DNA of 64,000 nt from Zeimonas sp003577305 (GCA_030263385.1 SZOX01000010.1:18711-82710), one strand, 5' to 3'; shown: positions 16,324 through 25,864, counted from the stretch's first letter. Notes: generated by a model not told the origin, from the letters alone. Numbers and translations: made by a program.

Positions 16324-17234
16324 TCCAGCGCCTGCTGGCCGGCCTGGTGGGCGCAATCGCGTTCGGCGTGCTGCTGCTCGCGCTCTGGCTGCACCGCGTG
16401 CACGGCTGGGGTGCGGCCGGCGCGCTGGCGGCGGCCGCCTGCGTGCCCTTGCTCGCGCATGCCGCGATCCTTGCGCAGCAGTTCGCGGTCGGCGCGTGGC
16501 TGCGCCGGCGCACCCGTCCCGACCTGCATCCGGGACTGGCCGCCGCGTTGCGCGCGTGGGCGGGCGAGATCGTCGCGTCGCTGCGCGCTTTCGGCTACGC
16601 GCAGATCCGCTACGGCGCGCACGCGCTGCCCACCGGGCAAGACGCCGGCCGCGTACCGGTGCTGCTGGTGCACGGCTACTTCTGCAATCGCGGCCTCTGG
16701 TACGCGTTCGCGCAGCGACTGGCCGCGCGCGGGCATGCCCTGGAGTCGGTGAACCTCGAGCCGGCGTTCGGCCCGATCGACGACTACGTTCCGGTGATCG
16801 CCGCCGGCATCGAGCGGCTGCGCGCGCGCACCGGCGCGGTGCGCATCGCCGTGGTGGCGCACAGCATGGGCGGGCTCGCAACGCGCGCGTTCATCGCCGC
16901 GCGCGGCGGCGAGGCGATCGGCGCGGTGGTCACGCTCGGCACGCCGCACCGCGGCACCTGGCTGGCGCGCTACGGCTACGGGCGCAACGTCGCGCAGATG
17001 CGACGGGACAGCGACTGGCTGCGCGCGCTCGCCGCCCGGGAAGGCAGCCGCGCCGGCGTGCCGTTCACCGTGATCCTGTCGGTGCACGACAACATCGTCG
17101 CGCCGCAGACGATCCAGACGCTCGACGGAGCGCGCACGATCGAACTCTTCGCGCGCGGGCACGTGGAACTGGCCTACGACCGAGACGCCTGGGCGCACGC
17201 GATCGAAGCGATCGACACGGTCGCCACGCGGTGA
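16320..17234 (+). CDS. Alpha/beta-hydrolase, lipase-like
   Basis: A 304-residue protein with two hydrophobic N-terminal segments (about residues 4-25 and 33-52), so probably membrane-anchored. It has the oxyanion segment LLVHGYFCNRGLW and the nucleophile elbow VAHSMGG (the serine near residue 182). A likely catalytic Asp lies in SVHDNIVAP and His in FARGHVEL. The fold resembles triacylglycerol lipases and PGAP1-like esterases. Its ATG overlaps the GMC stop codon (ATGA), so the two are translationally coupled and probably act on related lipid substrates. It is convergent with the acyl-CoA reductase gene. Confidence 0.82.
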   Translation: MIQRLLAGLVGAIAFGVLLLALWLHRVHGWGAAGALAAAACVPLLAHAAILAQQFAVGAWLRRRTRPDLHPGLAAALRAWAGEIVASLRAFGYAQIRYGAHALPTGQDAGRVPVLLVHGYFCNRGLWYAFAQRLAARGHALESVNLEPAFGPIDDYVPVIAAGIERLRARTGAVRIAVVAHSMGGLATRAFIAARGGEAIGAVVTLGTPHRGTWLARYGYGRNVAQMRRDSDWLRALAAREGSRAGVPFTVILSVHDNIVAPQTIQTLDGARTIELFARGHVELAYDRDAWAHAIEAIDTVATR

Positions 17235-17283
17235 GCGCGGCGCCTCGCGGCGGGCGCGCCGCCCCGCGCGGCCGGCCGAACGT

Positions 17284-19278
17284 TCAGAAGTGGATGCCGC
17301 GCATCAGCTGCTGGAACGCGATCTGGTCCGCGCTGAGCTGCGGCGGCTTTCCGGTGGCGTCCTTCGCGCCCCGGGCCGCATCCGAGTCGGGGAACATGCG
17401 GAACGAGGTGTTCATCACGATCTGCGCGATCTTCGGCACCAGCGCGTGCAGCACCTCGCCGGCGATGCCGAGTCGCGTCGCGATGCGCACCGGCCTGTAG
17501 ACGATCGCCTGGATCACCAGGTCGGCCGCTTCCTCGGGCGACAGCGTGGGCACGTTCTGGTACAGCCTGGTGGGCGCGATCATCGGCGTGCGCACCAGAG
17601 GCATGTTGATCGTGGTGAAGGTGACGCCCACGTCGGCGAACTCGCTGGCCGCGCAACGCGTCCAGGCATCGAGCGCGGCCTTCGACGCGACGTAGGCCGA
17701 GAAGCGCGGAGCGTTGGTGAGCACGCCGATCGAGCTGATGTTGACGATGTGGCCGCGGCGCCGCTCGATCATCTTCGGCAGCAGCCCCATGGTGACGCGC
17801 ACCGCGCCGAAGTAATTCAACTGCATCGTGCGCTCGAGGTCGTGGAAGCGCTCGAAGCTCGATTCGATGCCGCGGCGGATCGAGCGCCCGGCATTGTTCA
17901 CCAGCACGTCGACGCCGCCGAACTCGTCGATCAGCCAGCGCGTCATGCGGTCGCAGTCTTCGGCGCTGGCGAGGTCGACCGCGAAGGTGGCCAGCTTGTG
18001 GCCATCGGCCTCGACCAGTCGCCGCGCTTCGTCGAGTCTGGTCTCGTCGCGCCCGCAGATCACGGTGGTGGCGCCGGCGGCCGCGATCTTGCGCGCGGCT
18101 GCCAGCCCGATGCCCGACGATCCGCCGGTGATCAGCACCACCTTGCCGCCCACCTGCCCCTTGAGCGTGCGGTCGATGAACAGGTCGGGATCGAGGTGGC
18201 GCTCCCAGTAGTCCCAGAGCACCCAGGCATAGTCGTCCAGGCGCGGGCAGGCGATGCCGCTGCCTTCGAGCGCGGCCAGCGTCTCGCGGCAGTCGAAGCG
18301 CGTCGGGTAGTTGACGAACTGCAGGATGTCGTCGGGCAGGCCGAGGTCTTTCATCACTGCGTTGCGCACGCGCCGCACCGGCGTGAGCGCCATCAGCCCC
18401 TTCGTGACGCTCTTCGGAATGAAGCCGACCAGCGCCGCGTTGATGCGGATCGACATCAGCGGCGCGTGCGCGGCCCTGGCGAAGGCGTTCAGCAGGTCGC
18501 CGACGCGCATCGGCTCGGGATCGACGAGGTGAAAGCAGCCGCCGTCGAGCCCCCTGGCGTGCGCGATGTGATCGAGCGCGGCGACGACGAAGTCGACCGG
18601 AACGATGTTGATTCGCCCGCCCTCGATGCCGACCGAAGGGATCCAGGAGGGCACGATCTGGCGCATCCGCTGGATCAGCTTGAAAAAATAATAGGGGCCG
18701 TCGATCTTGTCCATCTCGCCGGTGCGTGAGTCGCCGACGACCAGGCCTGGCCGGTAGATGCGGAACGGCACCTTCGACTCGCGGCGCACGATGCCCTCGG
18801 ATTCGTGCTTGGTGGCGTAGTACGGGTGATCGAGGTTCTCGGCCTCCTCGAACATGTCTTCCCGGAACACGCCCTCGTACAGCCCCGCCGCGGCGATCGA
18901 CGACACGTGGTTCAGGCAGCCCGCGCCGATCGCGTTGGCGAACTCGACCACGTGCCGGGTGCCCTGCACGTTCACCGTCACCTGCTCTTCGGCGCCCGCC
19001 TTCAGGTCGTAGATGGCCGCCAGGTGGAACATGTGCCGGATCTTGCCGTCGAGCCGCTTGCGCTCGGCCGGCCGGATGCCCAGGCCCGGCCGCGCGATGT
19101 CGCCCACCACCGGGATCGCGCGCTTCGCGTCGACACCCCAGAACGCGTAGAGCGGCGCGAGCTTCTCGGGAGAGGCGTCGCGCGCCAGGAAATGGACGAC
19201 CGCGCCGCGCCGCTCGAGGATCTTGCGCACGAGCCTGCGACCGATGAAGCCGGTGGCGCCGGTGATGAAGTAGTTCAT
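17284..19278 (-). CDS. Fatty acyl-CoA reductase (two-domain SDR, alcohol-forming type)
   Basis: A 664-residue fusion of two short-chain dehydrogenase domains. Domain 1 has TGATGFIG (7-14), the YxxxK pair in YYATKHE and the block FREDMFEEAENLDHPYY. Domain 2 begins near residue 385 with ITGGSSGIG and has NNAGRSIRR and the YVASKAAL catalytic pair. From memory this architecture and many exact segments (SSIGVLTNAPRFSAY, GIEGGR-NIVPVDFVV) match the Marinobacter alcohol-forming fatty acyl-CoA reductase, which reduces acyl-CoA through aldehyde to fatty alcohol. With the WS/DGAT at 35243 this would give wax esters. It is divergent from the phasin gene. Confidence 0.85.
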   Translation of the reverse strand: MNYFITGATGFIGRRLVRKILERRGAVVHFLARDASPEKLAPLYAFWGVDAKRAIPVVGDIARPGLGIRPAERKRLDGKIRHMFHLAAIYDLKAGAEEQVTVNVQGTRHVVEFANAIGAGCLNHVSSIAAAGLYEGVFREDMFEEAENLDHPYYATKHESEGIVRRESKVPFRIYRPGLVVGDSRTGEMDKIDGPYYFFKLIQRMRQIVPSWIPSVGIEGGRINIVPVDFVVAALDHIAHARGLDGGCFHLVDPEPMRVGDLLNAFARAAHAPLMSIRINAALVGFIPKSVTKGLMALTPVRRVRNAVMKDLGLPDDILQFVNYPTRFDCRETLAALEGSGIACPRLDDYAWVLWDYWERHLDPDLFIDRTLKGQVGGKVVLITGGSSGIGLAAARKIAAAGATTVICGRDETRLDEARRLVEADGHKLATFAVDLASAEDCDRMTRWLIDEFGGVDVLVNNAGRSIRRGIESSFERFHDLERTMQLNYFGAVRVTMGLLPKMIERRRGHIVNISSIGVLTNAPRFSAYVASKAALDAWTRCAASEFADVGVTFTTINMPLVRTPMIAPTRLYQNVPTLSPEEAADLVIQAIVYRPVRIATRLGIAGEVLHALVPKIAQIVMNTSFRMFPDSDAARGAKDATGKPPQLSADQIAFQQLMRGIHF

Positions 19279-19436
19279 GGGCTTCCCCCCTGATCCGTCG
19301 TAAATCGATCGTGGCCATTGTATCGACCGCCGCGCTCCTTTAGTGTGTCGGCTCTAGCGGGTCTGCCTAGACTGCCGATGCAGGCACAACCCGCGCCGGC
19401 CACCGCGCCGTCGCATTTACGACGAGGAACAGCGTC

Positions 19437-19949
19437 ATGGTGAAGAAACTCCAGAAAATGGCGGCAGACAAGCCCGACGGCAAACAACTGGCGGCGGCGA
19501 TCCGCGAATCGGCGCAGCAGATCTGGCTCGCCGGACTGGGCGCGTTTTCGAAGGCCCAGGCCGAGGGCGGAAAGGTGTTCGACGCTCTCGTGAGGGAAGG
19601 CATGGGCATCCAGCGGCGCACACGGGCGATGACCGAAGAGAAGATCGGCGAGGTCACCGGCAAGGTGAGCAAGGCCGCCGGCGACATCACGAAGCAGGCG
19701 ACCCAGTCGTGGGACAAGCTCGAACAGGTGTTCGAGGATCGCGTCTCGCGGGCGCTCACCCGCCTTGGCGTGCCCACCAGCAAGGACGTCCAGTCGCTGA
19801 TGGAGCGCGTCGACTCGCTCAACGCGAGCGTGCAGGCGCTGAGCGGCACGGCACCGGTGCGCGCGCGCAAGGCCGCGGCACCGCGCAAGGCTGCCGCAAC
19901 GAAGGCGCCGGCGAAGAAAGCGACGCGGCGTACCCGGGCAGCGTCCTGA
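19437..19949 (+). CDS. Phasin family protein with basic Ala/Lys/Pro-rich tail
   Basis: A 170-residue protein. Residues 20-125 form the helical phasin domain of the PhaI/PhaF type (IWLAGLGAFSKAQAEGGKVFDALVREG), which coats polyhydroxyalkanoate granules. Residues 138-170 are a basic tail rich in Ala, Lys, Pro and Arg, resembling the histone-like DNA-binding tail of PhaF, which ties granules to the nucleoid. The ATG at 19437 has GAGG upstream. It is divergent from the acyl-CoA reductase and leads the run phasin-patatin-TetR-TPR-oxidoreductase. Confidence 0.85.
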   Translation: MVKKLQKMAADKPDGKQLAAAIRESAQQIWLAGLGAFSKAQAEGGKVFDALVREGMGIQRRTRAMTEEKIGEVTGKVSKAAGDITKQATQSWDKLEQVFEDRVSRALTRLGVPTSKDVQSLMERVDSLNASVQALSGTAPVRARKAAAPRKAAATKAPAKKATRRTRAAS

Positions 19950-19984
19950 CCGGCGCGGCAACGCGACCCGGAACGGCGCGCTCG

Positions 19985-21232
19985 ATGGCCACCAGTCGTC
20001 CACGATCGGGCACGCCGGGCCGCGTCGGCCTGGCGCTGGCCGGCGGCGGCTTCATGGGCGCCGCCTACGAACTGGGCGCGCTGTGCGCGCTCGCCGAGTC
20101 GATCGACGGACTCGACCTCACCCGGCTCGACGCCTACGTCGGCGTGAGCGCAGGCGCGTTCATCGCTGCCGGGCTGGTGAACGGCATCACCGCGCACCGC
20201 ATGGTGCGCATGTTCGTCGAGGACGGCGACGTCGAAACCGACTTCGATCCGGCGCTGCTGCTGCGGCCCGCGTACCGCGAGTGGCGACGCGCGCTGCGCT
20301 CGGCGCCGTCGGGTCTGGGCGCGTCGGTGAGCGCCGGGCTGGGCGAAGTGCTTCTCGGCCCGCAGGCAGTGCTGTGGCGCGCGATCGAGCGCGGCCTGCG
20401 CCTGCTGCCCAACGGACTGGTCGACGGCAGCCCCGCCGAGCGCAAGCTCGCGCACCTGCTCTCGCAACCCGGGCGCACCAACGACTTCCGGCGCACGCGC
20501 GCACCGCTGCGCATCGTCGCCACCGACATCGATTCGGGAGACCCGGTCGAGTTCGGCTCGCGCGGCTTCGATCACGTTCCGATCTCGCGCGCGGCGATCG
20601 CGTCGAGCGCGGTGCCCGGGCTGTTCGCCCCGGTGCGCATCGGCAGCCGGCACTACCTCGACGGCGCGCTGAACAAGACGATGCACGCATCGGTGGCGCT
20701 CGACTACGGAGTGGGCCTGGTGCTGTGCGTGAATCCGCTGGTGCCCTACCAGGCGACACAGGCCGGGGCGCGGCGGGTTTCACGCTCGGGCATCAGCACG
20801 GTGATGGCACAGACGATCCGCACCGCGATCCGCTCGCGCATGAGCGTCGGGCTGGCGAAATACCGCGTCACCCATCCGGGCTCCGACGTGGTGCTGTTCG
20901 AGCCGCGCCGCGACGACGCCGACACCTTCTTCACCAACATCTTCAGCCTGTCGAGCCGGCGCCGGCTGTGCGAGCACGCCTACCTGGCCACTCGCGCCGA
21001 CCTGCTCGAGCGGCACGCGACGCTCGAACCGGTGCTGCGCCGCCACGGACTGTCGATCAACCTCGGCGTGCTGCGCCATCCGGCGCCGCGCCTGGTGCGC
21101 GAACTGCGCGCCGACGCACGCGCGCCGGTCACGCGCGCCGCCGCCACGCTCGATCGTCTCGGGCGCACGCTCGACGACCTCGACCGCGCGGTCGGCATCG
21201 TCGCGGCGCGCAAGGCAGCCGAGCCGACCTGA
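19985..21232 (+). CDS. Patatin-like phospholipase
   Basis: A 415-residue cytosolic acyl hydrolase. The oxyanion-hole motif GGGFMGAAYELGAL lies near residues 19-32, the nucleophile elbow is GVSAGAF (serine about residue 57), and the catalytic-dyad aspartate is in YLDGALN near residue 223. It probably releases fatty acids from phospholipids or storage lipid; substrate is unknown. The C-terminal 60 residues are helical and arginine-rich. It lies 35 bases after the phasin gene, and lipases of this type have been reported on PHA granules, so granule association is possible but inferred. Confidence 0.85.
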   Translation: MATSRPRSGTPGRVGLALAGGGFMGAAYELGALCALAESIDGLDLTRLDAYVGVSAGAFIAAGLVNGITAHRMVRMFVEDGDVETDFDPALLLRPAYREWRRALRSAPSGLGASVSAGLGEVLLGPQAVLWRAIERGLRLLPNGLVDGSPAERKLAHLLSQPGRTNDFRRTRAPLRIVATDIDSGDPVEFGSRGFDHVPISRAAIASSAVPGLFAPVRIGSRHYLDGALNKTMHASVALDYGVGLVLCVNPLVPYQATQAGARRVSRSGISTVMAQTIRTAIRSRMSVGLAKYRVTHPGSDVVLFEPRRDDADTFFTNIFSLSSRRRLCEHAYLATRADLLERHATLEPVLRRHGLSINLGVLRHPAPRLVRELRADARAPVTRAAATLDRLGRTLDDLDRAVGIVAARKAAEPT

Positions 21233-21242
21233 GGAGAACGAG

Positions 21243-21902
21243 ATGCAGCGAAAGCCGCCGCGGCGCACCCGTGAGCGCATCCTGGAGCTTTCGCTGCGGC
21301 TGTTCAACGACCTCGGCGAACCCAACGTCACCACCAGCGCGATTGCCGACGAGATGAACATCAGTCCGGGCAATCTCTACTACCACTTCCGCAACAAGGA
21401 CGACATCGTCAACGCGCTGTTCGAGCAGTTCGAGCGCGACATCGACCCGCTGCTCGACGGACCGCTGCGCAGGCAGGTGGACTTCGAGGACGCGTGGCTC
21501 TTCCTGCACCTGCTGTTCGAGTCGATCTGGCGCTACCGGTTCGTCTATCGCGACCTGAACGACCTGCTCTCGAAGAACCGGCGCCTGGAGATGCGCTTTC
21601 GCACGATCGTCGACCGCAAGACCGCGGCCGCGCGCGCACTGTGCCGCTCGCTCGCGGCCAGCGGCGCGCTGGCCGGCGCCGAGCGCGAGATCGAGTCGCT
21701 CGCGACCAACATGGTGGTGGTGGCCACCTACTGGCTGTCGTTCGAATACATCCGCAACGCCCGCCGCTTCGGCGAGGCGGATTACCAGAGCGCGGCGATG
21801 GCGCGCGGCGCCTACCAGGTGCTGTCGATGATCGCCCCGTGGCTCGAGCCCGAGGGACGCGAACTGTTCCAGCGGCTTTCCCGGGAGTACATTCGCAGCT
21901 GA
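21243..21902 (+). CDS. TetR/AcrR family transcriptional regulator
   Basis: A 219-residue regulator. The N-terminal helix-turn-helix is typical (TRERILELSLRLFNDLGEPNVTT, then ISPGNLYYHFRNKDDIV), and the C-terminal ligand domain is helical. It follows the patatin gene by ten bases and precedes the TPR gene by 17, so it probably belongs to this lipid-related operon and may control it in response to an acyl-CoA or similar ligand. The ligand and operator are not identified. Confidence 0.9.
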   Translation: MQRKPPRRTRERILELSLRLFNDLGEPNVTTSAIADEMNISPGNLYYHFRNKDDIVNALFEQFERDIDPLLDGPLRRQVDFEDAWLFLHLLFESIWRYRFVYRDLNDLLSKNRRLEMRFRTIVDRKTAAARALCRSLAASGALAGAEREIESLATNMVVVATYWLSFEYIRNARRFGEADYQSAAMARGAYQVLSMIAPWLEPEGRELFQRLSREYIRS

Positions 21903-21919
21903 ACCGACCAGGAGCGAAC

Positions 21920-22693
21920 ATGTCCAGGTGGACCGCCTTTCCGCACGCCGACAGGCACTACGAATACACGCCCGCGACGCTGAAGAAGCACTGGGCGCGG
22001 CTGCACCGCGGCGACTGCGAGCCGTGGCCGAAGGACGACGCGGTGATCGCGGCCTGGATCGACTATCACGCCGGCCGCTTCCAGCAGGCCGCCGAGGCGG
22101 GCCTGAAGGCGGGCGGCGCCGGGCTCGTCGCGGCGAACAAGGCGACCAACATCTACGCGAACTACCTCGAGAAGTCGGAGAAGAGGAAGCTCGAGCTGTT
22201 CCAGGAAGTGGCAGCTCGCTGCGAAGCGCAGCAGGCCGCCGAGCCGAGAAACGCCAACGCGTACTACCTGTACGCCTACGCGATCGGCCGCTACGGACAG
22301 GGCATCTCGGTCACCAAGGCGCTGGCGCAGGGGCTGGGCGGCAAGGTGCGCGACGCGCTCACGCAGGCGATCAGGCTGGCGCCGAAGCACGCCGACGCGC
22401 ACATCGCGCTCGGCGCCTTCCATGCCGAAGTGATCGACAAGGTGGGCGCGATGATCGCCGGGATGACCTACGGGGCGAAGCGCGACGAGGGGCTGCGGCT
22501 GTTCCGCAAGGCGCTCGAACTGAACCCCGACTCGGCGATCGCGCGCGTCGAGTACGCCAACGGGCTGGTGATGCTCGAGGGCAAGAAAGCGCTGAAGGAG
22601 GCCGAGGCGCTGTATGCGCAGGCCGCCGCGTTCGAGCCGATGGACGCGATGGAGCGCCTCGACGTCGAGATGGCGCGCGCCGAGATCGACTGA
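21920..22693 (+). CDS. TPR-repeat protein of unknown function
   Basis: A 257-residue helical protein with tetratricopeptide-like repeats, most clearly VRDALTQAIRLAPKHADAHIALGAF (about residues 135-160) and GLRLFRKALELNPDSAIARVEYA (about 185-210). The ATG at 21920 is preceded by CCAGGAGCGAAC, a good ribosome-binding site. No signal peptide. The stop codon overlaps the next start (TGATG). TPR proteins are scaffolds; the partner here is unknown, although coupling to the downstream oxidoreductase hints at joint function. Confidence 0.75.
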   Translation: MSRWTAFPHADRHYEYTPATLKKHWARLHRGDCEPWPKDDAVIAAWIDYHAGRFQQAAEAGLKAGGAGLVAANKATNIYANYLEKSEKRKLELFQEVAARCEAQQAAEPRNANAYYLYAYAIGRYGQGISVTKALAQGLGGKVRDALTQAIRLAPKHADAHIALGAFHAEVIDKVGAMIAGMTYGAKRDEGLRLFRKALELNPDSAIARVEYANGLVMLEGKKALKEAEALYAQAAAFEPMDAMERLDVEMARAEID

Positions 22694-24039
22694 TGAACCT
22701 GCACCGCATGCTCCGGCAGCGCGCCGACGACGGGCGGCCACTGCGCGTCGGGTTGATCGGAGCGGGCAAGTTCGGATCGATGTATCTCTCGCAGGCACGG
22801 CGCACGCCGGGCATCCGGCTCGTCGCCGTGGCCGACCTCTCCCCGGCGCGTGCCAGGGCCGCGCTGCGCCGGGTCGGCTGGCCGGCCGGGGCGCTGGGCG
22901 CGCGCACGCTTTCCGAGGCGGCGCGCAAGGGCACGGTGCGCCTGCTCGACGACGCGCAGGCGCTGATCGCGGCGCCCGAAATCGACGTCGTCATCGACGC
23001 CACCGGACAGCCGGCAGCGGGCGTCGAGCACGTGCTCGCCTGCTGCCGCCACGGCAAGCACATCGTGATGGTCAACGTCGAAGCCGACGCGCTGGCCGGC
23101 CCGCTGCTCGCGCGCCGCGCCCGCGAGGCGGGCGTGGTCTATTCGCTCGCCTACGGCGACCAGCCGGCGCTCATCTGCGAAATGGTCGACTGGGCGCGCG
23201 CCGCGGGCTTCGAGGTGGTCGCGGCCGGCAAGGGCACGAAGTACCTGCCCGAGTACCACCGCTCGACGCCGCACACCGTCTGGCCGTACTACGGGATCAG
23301 CGCCGAGGATGCGAAGCTCGGCGGACTGAACCCCCGGATGTTCAATTCGTTCCTCGACGGCACCAAGTCGGCGATCGAGATGGCTGCCGTGGCCAATGCC
23401 GCCGGCCTGCGCCCGGCAGCCTCGGGGCTGGCGTTTCCGCCCTGCGGCGTGGACGACCTCGCACAGGTGCTGTGCCCGCGCGAGGACGGCGGCCAGTTGC
23501 AGCACCGCGGCCAGGTCGAGGTGATCTCCAGCGTCGAGCGCGACGGCCGGCCGGTGCATCGCGACCTGCGCTGGGGCGTCTACGTCACGTTCGCCGGCGA
23601 CTCCGACTACGTGCGCCGCTGCTTTCGCGAATACGGGCTGGTCACCGACCGCAGCGGCAACTACACCGCGATGTACAAGCCGTACCACCTGATCGGCCTG
23701 GAACTCGGCATCAGCGTCGCTTCGGTCGGCTTGCGCGGCGAGCCCACCGGCGCGCCCGAGGGTTGGCACGGCGACGTCGTGGCCACCGCCAAGCGCGACC
23801 TGAAGGCCGGCGAGACGCTCGACGGCGAAGGCGGGTTCACCGTCTATGGCCGGCTGATGCCCTCGGCCGACTCGCTGGCCGTAGGCGGCCTGCCGCTGGG
23901 GCTGGCGCACGGCGTGCGCCTGAAGCGCCGGGTCGCGGCCGGGCAGGCGGTGCGCTGGAGCGACGTCGGCATCGACGCGGGGAATCCGGCGGTGGCGTTT
24001 CGCCGCGAGATGGAGAAGCTCTTCGCCGGCGCTCGTTGA
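22693..24039 (+). CDS. NAD(P)-dependent oxidoreductase with C-terminal SAF domain
   Basis: A 448-residue protein with a Rossmann fold (VGLIGAGKFGSMYLSQA, about residues 18-34), a homoserine-dehydrogenase-like NAD domain (IDVVIDATGQPAAG) and a C-terminal SAF-like domain (AKRDLKAGETLDGEGGFTVYG and RLKRRVAAGQAVRWSDV). This fusion is known among uncharacterised oxidoreductases that may handle carbohydrate-derived or hydroxy-acid substrates. Its ATG overlaps the stop of the TPR gene (TGATG). It is convergent with the SulP gene, nine bases away. No substrate can be assigned. Confidence 0.78.
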   Translation: MNLHRMLRQRADDGRPLRVGLIGAGKFGSMYLSQARRTPGIRLVAVADLSPARARAALRRVGWPAGALGARTLSEAARKGTVRLLDDAQALIAAPEIDVVIDATGQPAAGVEHVLACCRHGKHIVMVNVEADALAGPLLARRAREAGVVYSLAYGDQPALICEMVDWARAAGFEVVAAGKGTKYLPEYHRSTPHTVWPYYGISAEDAKLGGLNPRMFNSFLDGTKSAIEMAAVANAAGLRPAASGLAFPPCGVDDLAQVLCPREDGGQLQHRGQVEVISSVERDGRPVHRDLRWGVYVTFAGDSDYVRRCFREYGLVTDRSGNYTAMYKPYHLIGLELGISVASVGLRGEPTGAPEGWHGDVVATAKRDLKAGETLDGEGGFTVYGRLMPSADSLAVGGLPLGLAHGVRLKRRVAAGQAVRWSDVGIDAGNPAVAFRREMEKLFAGAR

Positions 24040-24048
24040 AGGCCGGAT

Positions 24049-25842
24049 TCAGCGCTCGCTGCCCGAGGGCGCGGTGCTGTCGCCGATCGGCTCGATCTGC
24101 TGGCACTCGTAGAAGATGCGCGCGGTGCAGCGCCGGCAGATCTCCGGGTCGAGGCGCGTGAAGATGTCGGCGATCGCCACGCTCTTGCTGGCGAACACGC
24201 GACGCGCGCCGATCGTCGCGAGCGCGTCGCCGCGCCCGAGGAAGCTCTCGACCTGCGGGCGCAGCCCGTGCAGATAGAGCGCGCCGCCGTCGGCGACGCG
24301 GCGCTTCGCTTCCGAGACCAGCAGGTCGGCACCGGCGACGTCGACGAAGTTGACGTTGCGTGCGATCAGCAGCAGGTGTTTCTGGCCGGGCGCGAACTCG
24401 CGCAGCGCGTCGAAATGCGTGGCGACGTGGTTGACCGCACCGAAATAGATCGATCCCTCCACGCTCATGATCTTCAGTTGCGGGCATTCGCGCCGGTCGG
24501 CCTCCACCGGCACCAGCGCGCGCTCGGGACTGCGGTCGTCGGGCACCAGGCTGCGCATCGTGGGCCGCGAGGTGCGGTTCAGGTACAGCACCAGCGAAGT
24601 GGCCACGCCGACGAGCACCGCGACCTCGAGCCGCATCACCAGCGTGCCGAACATGGTGAGCAGCAGCACCCCGCCCTCGCCGCGGCTCATGCGCAGCGTG
24701 GCGCGGATGCGCGTGAAATCGATCAGCGACCAGCCCGCCAGGCACAGCACGCCGGCCACTGCCGGCAGCGGCAGCCAGGCCACGAGCGGCGCGAACACCA
24801 GCACGATCGCCGCCAGCAGGATGCCGGCGAAGACCGCGGACATCGGCGTGACCGCCCCGGCCTCGAGGTTCGGCCCCGAGCGGTTGACCGAGGCGCTGGT
24901 GGGAAAGCCCGAGAACAGGCCCGCGGCCATGTTCGACAGCCCCTGGCCGATGAACTCCTGGTTGCCGTCGATGCGCTGGCCGGTACGCAGCGCGAGTGCC
25001 TTGGCGATCGAGACCGACTGCGTGAGCGAGACGATCGCGACCGCGACCGCCACGCCGCTCAGCTGGCCCAGCGCGCCGGGGTCGAGGTGCGGCCACGCGA
25101 ACGGCGGCAGGCGCCGCGGAATCGGGTCGAGCATCGTGATGCCGGTGCGCGCTTCGCCGAACAGCAGGTTCAGCAGGATCGCCACGGCCACGCCGGCGAG
25201 CATCGCCAGCACGATGCTGGGCCAGCGCGGCCGCCAGCGGCGCACCGCCCAGTTGACGCCGATCGTGGCGAATGCGACCGCCACGACCGCCGGCATGGTC
25301 TCGTTCAGGCTGCGCGCGACCAGCCCCAGCGTGCGCACGAACGAGGTGCCCTGCGGCACCGGGATGCCGGTGAGCGGGCCGAGCTGGCTCACGAGAATGA
25401 GGATGCCGGCGCCAGCCGTGAAGCCGACGATCACCGGCTGCGAGATGAAGTTCACCAGCAGGCCGAGCCGCAGCACGCCGAGCGCGAGCATGCAAAGGCC
25501 GGCCAGGAAGGCCAGCGTGGCGGCCATCTCGATGTAGACGGTCGAACCGGGCGTCGCGAGCGGCGCGAGCGCCGCGAATGTCATCAGCGACAGCGCGTTG
25601 GTCGGACCGGAGACGGTGTGCATCGACGAGCCGTAGAGGCCGGCGACGATGGTGGGCACGATCGCGCAATACAGGCCGTAGGCGGGCGGAAGGCCGGCGA
25701 GCGTGGCGAACGCGATGCCCTGCGGCAGCACCATCAGTGCGCCGACCAGTCCGGCGACCAGGTCGGAGCGCAGGCTGTGCGCATCCACCAGCGGCCACCA
25801 GCGCAGGAACGGGAACAGGCGGGCGAGCAGCAACTGGTTCAT
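24049..25842 (-). CDS. SulP-family anion transporter with STAS domain
   Basis: A 597-residue inner-membrane protein with about 11-12 hydrophobic segments over residues 20-410 (for example LPQGIAFATLAGLPPAYGLYCAIVP and GFSGFPTSASVNRSG-like blocks), followed by a cytosolic STAS domain (residues about 440-560, with VNFVDVAGADLLVSEAKRR). SulP proteins move sulfate, bicarbonate or dicarboxylates with Na+ or H+. The start at 25842 (MNQLLLARLF) lies 22 bases after the recD stop; an upstream extension overlaps recD and lacks membrane character. Cysteines near the C-terminus (CRRCTARIFYEC) are unusual for a STAS tail and could bind metal. Confidence 0.9.
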   Translation of the reverse strand: MNQLLLARLFPFLRWWPLVDAHSLRSDLVAGLVGALMVLPQGIAFATLAGLPPAYGLYCAIVPTIVAGLYGSSMHTVSGPTNALSLMTFAALAPLATPGSTVYIEMAATLAFLAGLCMLALGVLRLGLLVNFISQPVIVGFTAGAGILILVSQLGPLTGIPVPQGTSFVRTLGLVARSLNETMPAVVAVAFATIGVNWAVRRWRPRWPSIVLAMLAGVAVAILLNLLFGEARTGITMLDPIPRRLPPFAWPHLDPGALGQLSGVAVAVAIVSLTQSVSIAKALALRTGQRIDGNQEFIGQGLSNMAAGLFSGFPTSASVNRSGPNLEAGAVTPMSAVFAGILLAAIVLVFAPLVAWLPLPAVAGVLCLAGWSLIDFTRIRATLRMSRGEGGVLLLTMFGTLVMRLEVAVLVGVATSLVLYLNRTSRPTMRSLVPDDRSPERALVPVEADRRECPQLKIMSVEGSIYFGAVNHVATHFDALREFAPGQKHLLLIARNVNFVDVAGADLLVSEAKRRVADGGALYLHGLRPQVESFLGRGDALATIGARRVFASKSVAIADIFTRLDPEICRRCTARIFYECQQIEPIGDSTAPSGSER

Positions 25843-25864
25843 CGCGATCGCGCCGGGGCGGACA

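Noticed and set aside
17235..17283. GGCGGGCGCGCCGCC-type hairpin between convergent lipase and reductase genes
   Set aside because: Possibly a weak terminator, but the stem is short and without a T-run, so I could not separate it from background.
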